Notes: a model not told the origin generated them from the letters alone. Numbered from the stretch's first letter, positions 6,697 through 13,203 are shown. The stretch: 14,279 nucleotides of DNA from Roseiarcus sp052147395 (GCA_052147395.1 JBKQKS010000121.1:1-14279); one strand, 5' to 3'. Numbers and translations: made by a program.

Positions 6697-9261
6697 ATGA
6701 AATCCAATAGCGGAAGTGCGATACTGGACCTCCCTCCGCGGCTCAAAGGCCTCGACTTCCTCGCCACCGACCTGCGCTTTACCTGGAGCTACACCACTGA
6801 CTACCTGTGGGAGAAACTCGACCCCGACCTTTTCGCCATCACCAGGAACCCCTGGCTGGTGTTGCTGTCGACCAGCTCCGAGAAGCTTCAAGAGCTCGCC
6901 GAGGACGACGAATACTGCGAGAAGATTGCCTGGCTGCTGCGGCGCGAAGAAGCGTCGCGCACGGCGCCTCGCTGGTTCAGCGAGCGCCATGGCGGCGGCG
7001 TCCTCGAGTCGATCGCCTATTTCAGCATGGAATTCGGCCTGTCGGAGAGCCTGCCGATCTATTCCGGCGGCCTCGGCCTGCTCGCCGGCGACCACCTCAA
7101 GGCGGCCCACGATCTCGGCGTGCCGCTGACCGGCGTCGGTCTGTTGTACCAGAACGGCTACTTTCGCCAGGCGATCGACAAGGATGGCGCGCAGATCGCA
7201 TACTATCCCGCCAACAATGTCTCGGAGTTGCCGATCATACCGGCGCGGGACAAGGATGGCAGGCGGCTGCGGTTCGAATTGGCGCTGCCCGGGCGCTCGC
7301 TGTACCTGCGTGTCTGGCAGGCCAAAATTGGCCTCATCACGCTGCTGTTGCTCGACACCAACGACCCGGCCAACGACCCGGTGGACCGCTGCATCACCAC
7401 CGAGCTCTACGGCCATGGCGACGAACTGCGCATGCGCCAGGAAATCCTGCTCGGCATCGGCGGCTATCGCGTGTTGCAGGCGCTCGGCATGAGGCCCCAG
7501 GTGCTGCATCTCAACGAGGGCCACGCCGCCTTTGCCGTGCTCGAGCGGGCCCGCCGCTACATGTCCGAGCGCGCCGTCGACTTCGAATTGGCGTTGACCA
7601 TGACTCGCGCGGGCAACCTGTTCACCACCCACACCCCTGTCGAAGCCGGTTTCGACCGTTTCGACCCGGCGCTCGTGCGCCAGTACCTGCGCGGTTATGC
7701 CGAGGGCGTCGCGGGCCGCGGCGACGAGGGCTGTTTGAATATTACGTTCGACAGACTGCTGGCGCTCGGCCGCCGCGACCCCAACGACGCCAGCGAGCCG
7801 TTCAACATGGCCTATCTCGCGGTGAGGGGCAGCAACGCCGTCAATGCCGTGAGCCGACTGCACGGCGAAGTGAGCCGCCGGATTTTCGCGCCGCTGTTCC
7901 CCGGCTGGCCGCTGGCGCAAATTCCCGTCGGCCACGTCACCAACGGCGTGCACGTGCCGACCTGGGATAGCGCCGCCTCCGACGCCCTGTGGACCAAGGC
8001 CATCGGCAAGCAGGGCTGGATGGGCGACCTCGAGGGCATGTCGGAACGCATCAGCCAGCTTCCAGATGGAGACGTCTGGCAGCTCAGGGCCGACAATCGC
8101 GCCGCGCTGGTCAAATACGTGCGCGAGCACCACGCTCGCCAGTTGCGCCGCGACGGCGCTGTCGGCGACGAGGCGATGGAACAGTCGCGCCATCTGTTCG
8201 ACCCCAACGTGCTGACCCTCGGCTTCGCCCGCCGCTTCGCGACATATAAACGTCCGAACCTGCTGCTCGCCGACCCCGAGCGTTTCGCCCGCATTCTCAC
8301 CAATCCGCAGCGGCCGGTGCAGATGGTTGTGGCTGGCAAGGCGCACCCCGCCGATGAACCGGGTAAGGCAATGGTCAGGCAAATGCTGCAGTTCATGCAG
8401 CGGCCCGACGTGCGCCCGCACCTCGTTTTCGTGCCCGACTACAACATCAACGTCGCCGAGCAGCTCACCCAGGGCGTCGACGTGTGGATCAACAATCCAC
8501 GCCGGCCTTTCGAGGCGAGCGGCACTTCCGGCATGAAGGTATTGGTCAACGGCGGCCTCAACTTGTCGGAGCTCGACGGCTGGTGGGCCGAGGCCTACGA
8601 GCCCGGCCTCGGCTGGGCGATCGGCGACGGGCAGGAGCACGGCAGCGACCCCGATTGGGATCGTCATGAGGCCGAGCAGGTCTATGAGCTCTTGGAGAAC
8701 GAGATCGTCCCGAGCTTCTATCATCGCAACGAGCGTGGCGTGCCGGAGAAGTGGGTCGGCAAGGTCCGGTCGAGCATGGCGAAGCTGACGCCGTACTTCT
8801 CCACCAACCGCATGGTGCGCGAATATGTCGGCGCCTACTATCGCCCTCTGGCCGAAGCCTACGAAGGACGCGTCGCGCGCAATGGCGCGGTCGGCGCGCA
8901 GGTCTTCGGCTGGCGCCACAACTTGAAGACCTTCTGGAACACGGTGCACATTGGCGAAGCCCAAATCGAGCGACGCGACGACAATTATCTGATCAAGGTG
9001 TCGCTGCTTCTCGGCGAAGTGCCTCCCGAGGCCGTGCGCATCGAGGTGTATGCCGAGCCCGAAGACGGCGCGAACGCGGCGTTTTGCACGGCCATGAAGC
9101 GTGAGGGAGAGCTCATCGGCGCCACCAACGGTTTCACCTTCGCCGCCACGGCGCCGAGCGGCCGGCCGCTCAGCGACTACTCGATCCGCGTCATTCCGAT
9201 GAACCCCAACGCCGCCGTGCCGCTCGAAGCGCGGCAGATTCTGTGGAAGAACTGCGGCTGA
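6697..9261 (+). CDS. glgP: alpha-glucan (glycogen) phosphorylase, GT35, TIGR02094 type
   Basis: Cytoplasmic PLP enzyme releasing glucose-1-phosphate from glycogen or maltodextrin; 854 residues. The N-terminal segment (LPPRLKGLDFLATDLRFTWS, about 9-28) begins the DUF3417 domain found in this subgroup and absent from animal or E. coli phosphorylases. Then come YFSMEFGLSESLPIYSGGLG, HLNEGHAAFAVLERAR, FTTHTPVEAGFD, GHVTNGVHVPTW, FARRFATYKRPNLL, and the PLP-lysine motif EASGTSGMKV with Lys614, followed by LNLSELDGWWAEAY. Start ATG 6697 has GGAGG six bases upstream; the open frame reaching back to 6613 encodes an implausible Arg-rich leader. It stands alone, without glgB, glgC, glgA or glgX nearby. 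It is followed by a strong hairpin. Confidence 0.96.
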   Translation: MKSNSGSAILDLPPRLKGLDFLATDLRFTWSYTTDYLWEKLDPDLFAITRNPWLVLLSTSSEKLQELAEDDEYCEKIAWLLRREEASRTAPRWFSERHGGGVLESIAYFSMEFGLSESLPIYSGGLGLLAGDHLKAAHDLGVPLTGVGLLYQNGYFRQAIDKDGAQIAYYPANNVSELPIIPARDKDGRRLRFELALPGRSLYLRVWQAKIGLITLLLLDTNDPANDPVDRCITTELYGHGDELRMRQEILLGIGGYRVLQALGMRPQVLHLNEGHAAFAVLERARRYMSERAVDFELALTMTRAGNLFTTHTPVEAGFDRFDPALVRQYLRGYAEGVAGRGDEGCLNITFDRLLALGRRDPNDASEPFNMAYLAVRGSNAVNAVSRLHGEVSRRIFAPLFPGWPLAQIPVGHVTNGVHVPTWDSAASDALWTKAIGKQGWMGDLEGMSERISQLPDGDVWQLRADNRAALVKYVREHHARQLRRDGAVGDEAMEQSRHLFDPNVLTLGFARRFATYKRPNLLLADPERFARILTNPQRPVQMVVAGKAHPADEPGKAMVRQMLQFMQRPDVRPHLVFVPDYNINVAEQLTQGVDVWINNPRRPFEASGTSGMKVLVNGGLNLSELDGWWAEAYEPGLGWAIGDGQEHGSDPDWDRHEAEQVYELLENEIVPSFYHRNERGVPEKWVGKVRSSMAKLTPYFSTNRMVREYVGAYYRPLAEAYEGRVARNGAVGAQVFGWRHNLKTFWNTVHIGEAQIERRDDNYLIKVSLLLGEVPPEAVRIEVYAEPEDGANAAFCTAMKREGELIGATNGFTFAATAPSGRPLSDYSIRVIPMNPNAAVPLEARQILWKNCG

Positions 9262-9290
9262 GAGGCGGAACCCTCGAAAGCAGTCGATCT

Positions 9291-9320
9291 CAGCACGTCG
9301 GCGCCGGCGCCTTCGTGCTG
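9291..9320 (+). terminator. hairpin behind glgP, possible terminator without a T tract
   Basis: CAGCACG (9291-9297) pairs with CGTGCTG (9314-9320), and inside it GGCG pairs with CGCC around CCGG, separated by a 2x2 internal loop. It starts 30 bases after the glgP stop. No T run follows, so it may be a weak terminator or an mRNA 3'-end stabiliser. Confidence 0.5.
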
Positions 9321-9674
9321 GTGGGTGGGGATCCGCATTTTGCCCGCCAACCTCGAACGGAATTACCGATTGCCGGGATTACGCCGACAGCTCATGCGAT
9401 CCGTGTTCGACGTACGAGCCGGCGCGTGAGTCGATTATCTCGGGCTCGAGGATTCCGGCGCTTCTGACGCCGCAACCCGAGCTCGAGTTCTCAGCTGCGT
9501 TCTCTCTGACGCGCCGGAGATGACGAAGACGAGAATTCGGGGCGGTGGACAGTCTGCGCAGGGTTTAGATTGGATTGCGTGAGGCCGGGCGAGGCGCGAC
9601 CAAAGTTTGGCGAATTGTTACGCCAAGTCTTGCGAAGCGTCGCTCGAGCCTGTGCGAACGAGAGCTTCGGCCCA
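9321..9674. other. 354 bases without a recognisable gene
   Basis: Only short frames of unnatural composition are present. A small hairpin (TTGGCG 9607-9612 with CGCCAA 9621-9626) and GGGATTACGCCG at 9375-9386 were seen. The latter, read on the minus strand, resembles the CGCCGTAAT repeats. No tRNA or obvious promoter was found. It may be decayed coding DNA. Confidence 0.4.
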
Positions 9675-9823
9675 CTAGAGCGGTTCCCGATCAAACCGAC
9701 ATTCCGTCATTGCGAGGCGCATAGCGACGAAGCAATCCAGGGGCCACAGCCCGGCCGCCCTGGATTGCTTCGCTTCGCTCGCTTTTGACGGCGGCGATTC
9801 ACATGGATCGGGAACCCGTCTAG
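9675..9823. repeat. nested palindromic element with 18-bp outer inverted repeats
   Basis: The outer arms are 9675-9692 (CTAGAGCGGTTCCCGATC) and 9806-9823, whose reverse complement is CTAGACGGGTTCCCGATC: 16 of 18 bases match. Between them lies a second, independent palindrome (9704-9791). No coding capacity for a transposase is present. This could be a MITE-like element, or one dispersed palindrome interrupted by another. Its right arm overlaps the tail of a regulator remnant on the minus strand. Confidence 0.75.
9704..9791. repeat. REP-like intergenic palindrome of the 'CATTGCGAG...GAAGCAATCCAG' type
   Basis: CGAAGCAATCCAGGG (9728-9742) pairs perfectly with CCCTGGATTGCTTCG (9758-9772) around a 15-base loop. 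The outer ends CCGTCA (9704-9709) and TGACGG (9786-9791) also pair, with partly matching GCGAGCG-type sequence between. Near-identical palindromes are, from memory, dispersed in many copies in Bradyrhizobium and Rhodopseudomonas intergenic regions. It could act as a transcription terminator or an mRNA stabiliser. Confidence 0.8.
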
Positions 9824-10066
9824 CGGCGAACGGCCAGCCCTTCGCCGGGACATTCGTGCGAGGCTCGGGTCGGGTCGCGCCTCACGGCCAGGGCCGAACT
9901 TCTGCATCTTCGGGTGCAGCGTCGAGCGTGACATGTCGCGCCGCTCAGCCGCCGCCGTGACGTTCCAGCCCGTGCGTTCGAGGCAGGCGAGCAAAGCGAG
10001 CCGCTCGCCGTCCCCCAGGCTCGCGGCGCCACGGGCGATTCCCCGCGGCAGATCATCCGGCGTCAC
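9707..10066 (-). pseudogene. C-terminal remnant of a sigma-54 activator (Fis-type HTH)
   Basis: The first 58 codons from GTG 10066 read as the end of an AcoR/NtrC-like activator: a linker (PDDLPRGIARGA), then LGDGERLALLACLERTGWNVTAAAERRDMSRSTLHPKMQKFG, the Fis-type helix-turn-helix at about 17-58. The frame stays open back to about 10120 without a start, and no AAA+ ATPase or sensor domain precedes it. What lies upstream is the promoter of the cupin gene. Downstream of residue 58 the frame loses homology and runs into the nested palindrome, stopping at 9707-9709. The gene therefore appears cut at both ends. A free-standing Fis-like protein is a less likely alternative. Confidence 0.65.
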
Positions 10067-10083
10067 GCGCCTGCCCCCGGCCC

Positions 10084-10112
10084 TTGCTAACCGTGCAGCG
10101 ATAATATATATT
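10084..10112 (+). promoter_or_regulatory. sigma-70 promoter for the cupin / DsrC-like operon
   Basis: TTGCTA (10084-10089), a 17-base spacer, and TATATT (10107-10112) are good matches to -35 and -10 boxes. Transcription would begin near 10119, giving a leader of about 113 bases. An imperfect dyad, TAATAT (10102-10107) against ATATTA (10114-10119), covers the -10 box and could be an operator. Confidence 0.55.
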
Positions 10113-10174
10113 GATATTACGATGTTCGAATGTATCGACCGGACGCCGAACGTAGTCCGTTGTCACCCTGGTTC

Positions 10175-10217
10175 CGCCGTAATCCCTTGAAATCTTCAAT
10201 TGGTCGCGCCGTAATCC
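10175..10217 (+). repeat. direct repeat CGCCGTAATCC x2 in the cupin gene leader
   Basis: CGCCGTAATCC occurs at 10175-10185 and at 10207-10217, a 32-base (three helix turn) period. The second copy ends just before the ribosome-binding site. The first shares TTCCGCCGTAAT with a site upstream of glgP. The position inside the leader suits a repressor or RNA-level control; no known motif is recognised. Confidence 0.5.
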
Positions 10218-10231
10218 GAAGGGACTCGAGA

Positions 10232-11359
10232 ATGGAGGCGATGCAAAATGGCGATGCGCCGCGCGCGTCGGGCCCGGCTTCGCCCCCGTTCGTGGTGGCG
10301 CGCGGGACGATTGAAGCGCTGCGTAAAGTCGTCGTCGACGGCGTGAGTATGTCGATCGGCGAGGTGCGCGATTTTCGTAAGCACCCGGCGCTTGCCGCAT
10401 TCTTGCCTGAGACTGCGCGCCCGTCGTTCGCTTGGACTAGGCTCCAACCAGGCGAGACGCATCACACGCACGAGCACCCGATCGCCAGCATGATCCTGAT
10501 TTGCGTGGGCCGCGGACAACTGATCGGCGACGTGGCGCGGCCGGTGAGCGGGGGCGACGTCGTATGCGTCCCGGCGGGCGCCCGACACGGCTTCGTCGCC
10601 GGCGAGGAGGAATTGAACTGCCTGTCGATCCAGTTCGAAGGCGCCGGCCTATTCGAGGACGCGAACGCAGCGCGATTGCGCTATGCCGATGTCGCTTGGC
10701 AACGCTACGAACTCCTGCAAGACCACTGGCGCGAACGTTGGCGCGAACGGATCGTCGAGGCGATCAATCCGTTGATGACCGACGCCGACACCGCGCAGCG
10801 CTTTTGGTCCCATGTCAAGCGCTGGTCGACGCGATTCCAGCACTTGCTCTATGCGCGCCAGATTTCGCTCGACGTCGCCGACCCTGTGTACGACTTATGC
10901 CGCCGCCATCTGCGCGAGGAGTTCGATCACGACCGGATGATCGATGCGAGTCCTGCGCCGTGGGACGCGGAACTCGACGCCTACGAACAGTGGTTCGAGG
11001 GCGAAATATCGAGGCGACCGCCGATCGAGAAGCTCATCATCATCAATGGCGTGCTCGAATCGGCCGGCGAGGTTTTCGCCCGCGAAATTCGCGGCGTCAC
11101 GCCCAGCCTACGGAAATATGTGGACCTCCACTACGAATGCGACGCGGCTCACGGCGAGATGGGAAAAGACGAGATCGCCTCCTACGTGGAGGGTCGAGTC
11201 GACGCCGCGCTGACTCTTACCGATCGATCGTGGAGGGTGTTCGAGGCGATGTTTGAACGGATTGTCGTCCTGTCGCAGGCCCGCGGCCTGCCCCTTTCAA
11301 ACGGTCGTGTTGCTGCCGAAGTGGAGAAATCGCACGTCGATGCGACAGCGACAACATAA
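10232..11359 (+). CDS. cupin / heme-oxygenase-like metal oxidase fusion protein
   Basis: A 375-residue, probably soluble protein with two predicted metal sites. The cupin domain (about 65-135) shows GETHHTHEH at 74-82 and VPAGARH at 113-119, the His-rich cupin motifs 1 and 2. The rest is all-helical; about residues 215-345 look like the heme-oxygenase-like diiron oxidase (HDO, TenA/PqqC-like) fold. They contain RRHLREEFDHD at 224-234, a helix INGVLESAGEVF with Glu276 and Glu280, and LHYECDAAH at 299-307, that is H-x3-D-x2-H (H300, D304, H307), the C-terminal ligand triad of HDOs. Start ATG 10232 has AAGGG eight bases upstream; the frame upstream to 10130 is unlikely to be translated. The DsrC-like gene follows 38 bases after its stop, so they are likely co-transcribed. 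The substrate is unknown. The HDO call rests on motifs by eye. Confidence 0.8.
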   Translation: MEAMQNGDAPRASGPASPPFVVARGTIEALRKVVVDGVSMSIGEVRDFRKHPALAAFLPETARPSFAWTRLQPGETHHTHEHPIASMILICVGRGQLIGDVARPVSGGDVVCVPAGARHGFVAGEEELNCLSIQFEGAGLFEDANAARLRYADVAWQRYELLQDHWRERWRERIVEAINPLMTDADTAQRFWSHVKRWSTRFQHLLYARQISLDVADPVYDLCRRHLREEFDHDRMIDASPAPWDAELDAYEQWFEGEISRRPPIEKLIIINGVLESAGEVFAREIRGVTPSLRKYVDLHYECDAAHGEMGKDEIASYVEGRVDAALTLTDRSWRVFEAMFERIVVLSQARGLPLSNGRVAAEVEKSHVDATATT

Positions 11360-11397
11360 GACGATTGTGTAATATCTCTGAATGGGAGGCCGCAAGC

Positions 11398-11691
11398 ATG
11401 GAACTGCCAACACGCGACGGCGACGGATATTTGGTCGATATGAGCGCCTGGGAACCCGAAATCGGCATGGCGATGGCCGAAGCCGACGGTTTCGAAATGA
11501 CGCCGGAGAAGTGGGAGCAGGTTCTCAAGGCGCGCGAATATTTCGAAGACGCGCAAACGGTGCCGCCCATTCGCAAGTTCGCCGCCTATGTCGGCCGTCC
11601 CAACAAAGAAATGTTCGACTTGTGGCAGACAGGGCCGATGAAGCCCATCACCAAATACGGTGGCCTACCCAAGCCCACCGGCTGCGTCTGA
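11398..11691 (+). CDS. DsrC/TusE-family sulfur carrier-like protein
   Basis: A 97-residue cytoplasmic protein ending KYGGLPKPTGCV, the diagnostic C-terminal arm of the DsrC/TusE/DsvC family. Cys96 is penultimate, the position that carries persulfide or trisulfide in the family. The second DsrC cysteine, expected eleven residues earlier, is a threonine (Thr85), and Cys96 is the only cysteine. It is thus TusE-like in cysteine pattern rather than a dissimilatory sulfite reductase partner. Other family features: GYLVDMSAWEPEIGMAMAEADG (10-31), MTPEKWEQVLKAREYF (34-49). GGGAGG eight bases before ATG 11398 fixes the start. None of tusA-D or dsrAB is nearby; the only partner is the cupin/HDO gene. 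It may be a dedicated carrier for that enzyme rather than a tRNA-thiolation factor. Confidence 0.88.
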   Translation: MELPTRDGDGYLVDMSAWEPEIGMAMAEADGFEMTPEKWEQVLKAREYFEDAQTVPPIRKFAAYVGRPNKEMFDLWQTGPMKPITKYGGLPKPTGCV

Positions 11692-11929
11692 CGGCACAAT
11701 AGAATTGCAGCATCGATGTTCCCCGACCGCCCATGAGCTCGACTTTGCGCATTTTTGATCTTGGTTTTACGTGGAGACCCAGAAAAATGAGCCTCAGCGG
11801 AGAGTCCTGAGTGCAGATAGAGGCAGTTGCAAAATAGAACAAGGTTCGCCCTTTGATTCCGGTCCGTTCACGGGCCGATTCCGGTTTGGGCCGCGAAAAA
11901 TGGGGTTTTGCAAGTACCCCAATAGCATT

Positions 11930-11953
11930 AGAATTACGGAATTATGGAATTAT
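11930..11953 (+). repeat. three tandem 8-bp units, (A/G)GAATTA(C/T)
   Basis: AGAATTAC, GGAATTAT and GGAATTAT follow each other without a gap. The units are AT-rich in a GC-rich genome, in noncoding DNA, and could vary by slippage. Confidence 0.7.
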
Positions 11954-12009
11954 GGCGACAGGATATCAAATACCCAATTTCATGCACGACTGCCGAGCGC
12001 CCCACCCGG

Positions 12010-12026
12010 CGCCTTGCACGAAGGCG
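12010..12026 (-). terminator. short hairpin downstream of tRNA-Glu
   Basis: CGCCTT and AAGGCG pair perfectly around a 5-base loop, beginning 27 bases after the encoded CCA of tRNA-Glu on the minus strand. No T tract follows, so its terminator role is uncertain. Confidence 0.35.
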
Positions 12027-12053
12027 ATCCTCGGGCGAAACGTGGATTGAAAC

Positions 12054-12129
12054 TGGCGCGCCCAAGGGGAATCGAACCCCTGTTTTCGCCGTGAAAGGGC
12101 GACGTCCTGGACCGCTAGACGATGGGCGC
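12054..12129 (-). tRNA. tRNA-Glu (anticodon TTC)
   Basis: Read on the minus strand: acceptor GCGCCCA (12129-12123) pairs with TGGGCGC (12064-12058), discriminator G and encoded CCA (12056-12054). The anticodon loop is CTTTCAC with TTC, and the T arm is CAGGGGTTCGATTCCCCTT. It has 76 bases including CCA. It has its own promoter and ends against an AT-rich accessory-looking segment. Confidence 0.97.
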
Positions 12130-12158
12130 GGAGGCGGCGAGTGGGCGCCGCGGCGGGT

Positions 12159-12187
12159 TCTATAGAGACGGGGCGGAGCGCTGGCAA
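12159..12187 (-). promoter_or_regulatory. promoter of tRNA-Glu
   Basis: On the minus strand TTGCCA (12187-12182), a 17-base spacer and TATAGA (12164-12159). The predicted start near 12152 gives a leader of about 22 bases before the mature tRNA. Confidence 0.65.
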
Positions 12188-12197
12188 GGGCTCGGCG

Positions 12198-12965
12198 TCA
12201 TTGCGGCGCGGCGAACGAGAGCAGCCGATCGCTCGGGAAATCGTAGAGCTTGCCGGTCTCGGCCCAGGATGGCGAAGCGAGCTCGACGAGCTTGGGCGCG
12301 AGCTCCTCGGGCGTTCGCAGCGTCATCGGGTCCTCGCCCGGCATGGCGGCGGCGCGCATGCGGGTGCGCAGCGGGCCGGGATTGACCAGCATCACCTTGA
12401 TGTTGGAGGTGTTGATGGTTTCCGCCGCATAGGTGCGCGCCAGCGCTTCGAGCGCCGCCTTGGAGACGGCGTAGGGGCCCCAATAGGCCTTCATATCCGC
12501 GCGATGGGCGGCGCCCGAGGTGAGGAACACCACGCGGCCGGCGCTGGAGGCGCGCAATAGCGGATCGAGCGAGCGGACGAGCCGCCAATTGGCGGTGACG
12601 TTGACCGCCATCACCGCGTCCCAAATTTTCGGCTCGAGGTGGTGCAGCGGCGTCAGGCGGCCGAGCACGCCGGCGTTGCCGACGAACGCGTCGAGCCGCC
12701 CCCAGCGGCGAAAAATCGCTTCGCCGAGGCGGTCGAGCGCCGGAAAATCCTGGAGATCGCAGGGAACCAGCGTCGCCGGCGATTCCTCGCCCGGACGCAA
12801 CGCGCGGATCTCGTCGTCGAGCTCCTCGAGCGCGCCCTCTGTGCGCGCCAGCGCGATCACATGCGCGTCCACCGCGGCGAAAGCGAGCGCCGCCGCGTGG
12901 CCGATGCCGCGCGACGCGCCCGTCACCAACACGATGCGTTCGGCCGGGACAGGGCCTTCATCCAT
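12198..12965 (-). CDS. SDR family NAD(P)-dependent oxidoreductase
   Basis: Classical short-chain dehydrogenase/reductase of 255 residues with a Rossmann fold. Seen: cofactor loop TGASRGIG (15-22), CDLQD (69-73) for the adenine pocket, NAG (97-99), Asn122, catalytic Ser150 in LTSG, and the pair Tyr165/Lys169 in YAVSK, then PGPLRTRM at 196-203. Arg41 after the second beta strand suggests an NADP preference. The set resembles the YciK-like group, but the substrate is not evident. An AGGA-containing site precedes ATG 12965. It stands alone on the minus strand, divergent from ihfA, where many related genomes have fabH in front of ihfA. Confidence 0.93.
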   Translation of the reverse strand: MDEGPVPAERIVLVTGASRGIGHAAALAFAAVDAHVIALARTEGALEELDDEIRALRPGEESPATLVPCDLQDFPALDRLGEAIFRRWGRLDAFVGNAGVLGRLTPLHHLEPKIWDAVMAVNVTANWRLVRSLDPLLRASSAGRVVFLTSGAAHRADMKAYWGPYAVSKAALEALARTYAAETINTSNIKVMLVNPGPLRTRMRAAAMPGEDPMTLRTPEELAPKLVELASPSWAETGKLYDFPSDRLLSFAAPQ

Positions 12966-13062
12966 GGTCCATCCTCGCTGCGTCCGCCGAAGCGGCGTCT
13001 CGCCCTATCAGGGACCGAGGCGCGAATCCATCCCGTTGCGATTCGGCAACGCTTGGAAAAGA

Positions 13063-13091
13063 TTGGTCGTAGCCACGCATTGGTGTAGTGT
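13063..13091 (+). promoter_or_regulatory. possible promoter of ihfA and the MerR-like gene
   Basis: TTGGTC (13063-13068), a 17-base spacer and TAGTGT (13086-13091) is the best -35/-10 pair in the divergent gap. The -10 match is poor and the leader would be about 105 bases. Confidence 0.3.
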
Positions 13092-13203
13092 ACGTCGCTG
13101 GGGGCGTGGACTAAACTTTGCTTGCGCGTTTCGAGGGCGCGCGTAGGTTCATTCTTTGTCGGGGACTGCTGGAGCTGCTTGCGTGTGGGCTGTGGGGGAG
13201 CGC

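Larger units (their letters stand above)
11692..12053. other. 362-base AT-richer gap between the DsrC-like gene and tRNA-Glu
   Basis: No gene recognised; short frames running into the tRNA are spurious. The DNA is visibly richer in A/T than its surroundings. It contains a hairpin (CGGTCCG 11860-11866 with CGGGCCG 11871-11877, tetraloop TTCA, one G-T pair), an 8-bp tandem repeat (11930-11953), a second hairpin at 12010-12026, and CGTGGATTGAAAC (12041-12053), which is identical to the 3' end of common type I CRISPR repeats and abuts the tRNA CCA. No clear T-tract terminator follows the DsrC-like gene. Confidence 0.5.

Noticed and set aside
6616..8964. 782-codon open frame antisense to glgP
   Set aside because: High GC codon usage creates long antisense frames; the protein has no recognisable domain, while the plus strand is an unmistakable phosphorylase.
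9491..9694. Small minus-strand frame of 67 codons in the gap after glgP
   Set aside because: Ser/Arg-rich, no recognised domain, no ribosome site, and it begins inside the left arm of the repeat element.
12010..12053. CRISPR array
   Set aside because: Only a single 13-base match to a repeat end exists, with no second repeat, spacer or cas gene in the window.
12054..12129. Attachment-site duplication of the tRNA-Glu 3' end
   Set aside because: I looked for a second copy of the tRNA 3' segment to the left and found only a trivial GGCGCGCCC match near 1325, with no integrase.
11944..12165. Plus-strand frames ending in KGNRTPVF or RGIEPLFSP
   Set aside because: They are antisense readings of tRNA-Glu, another common false gene product.
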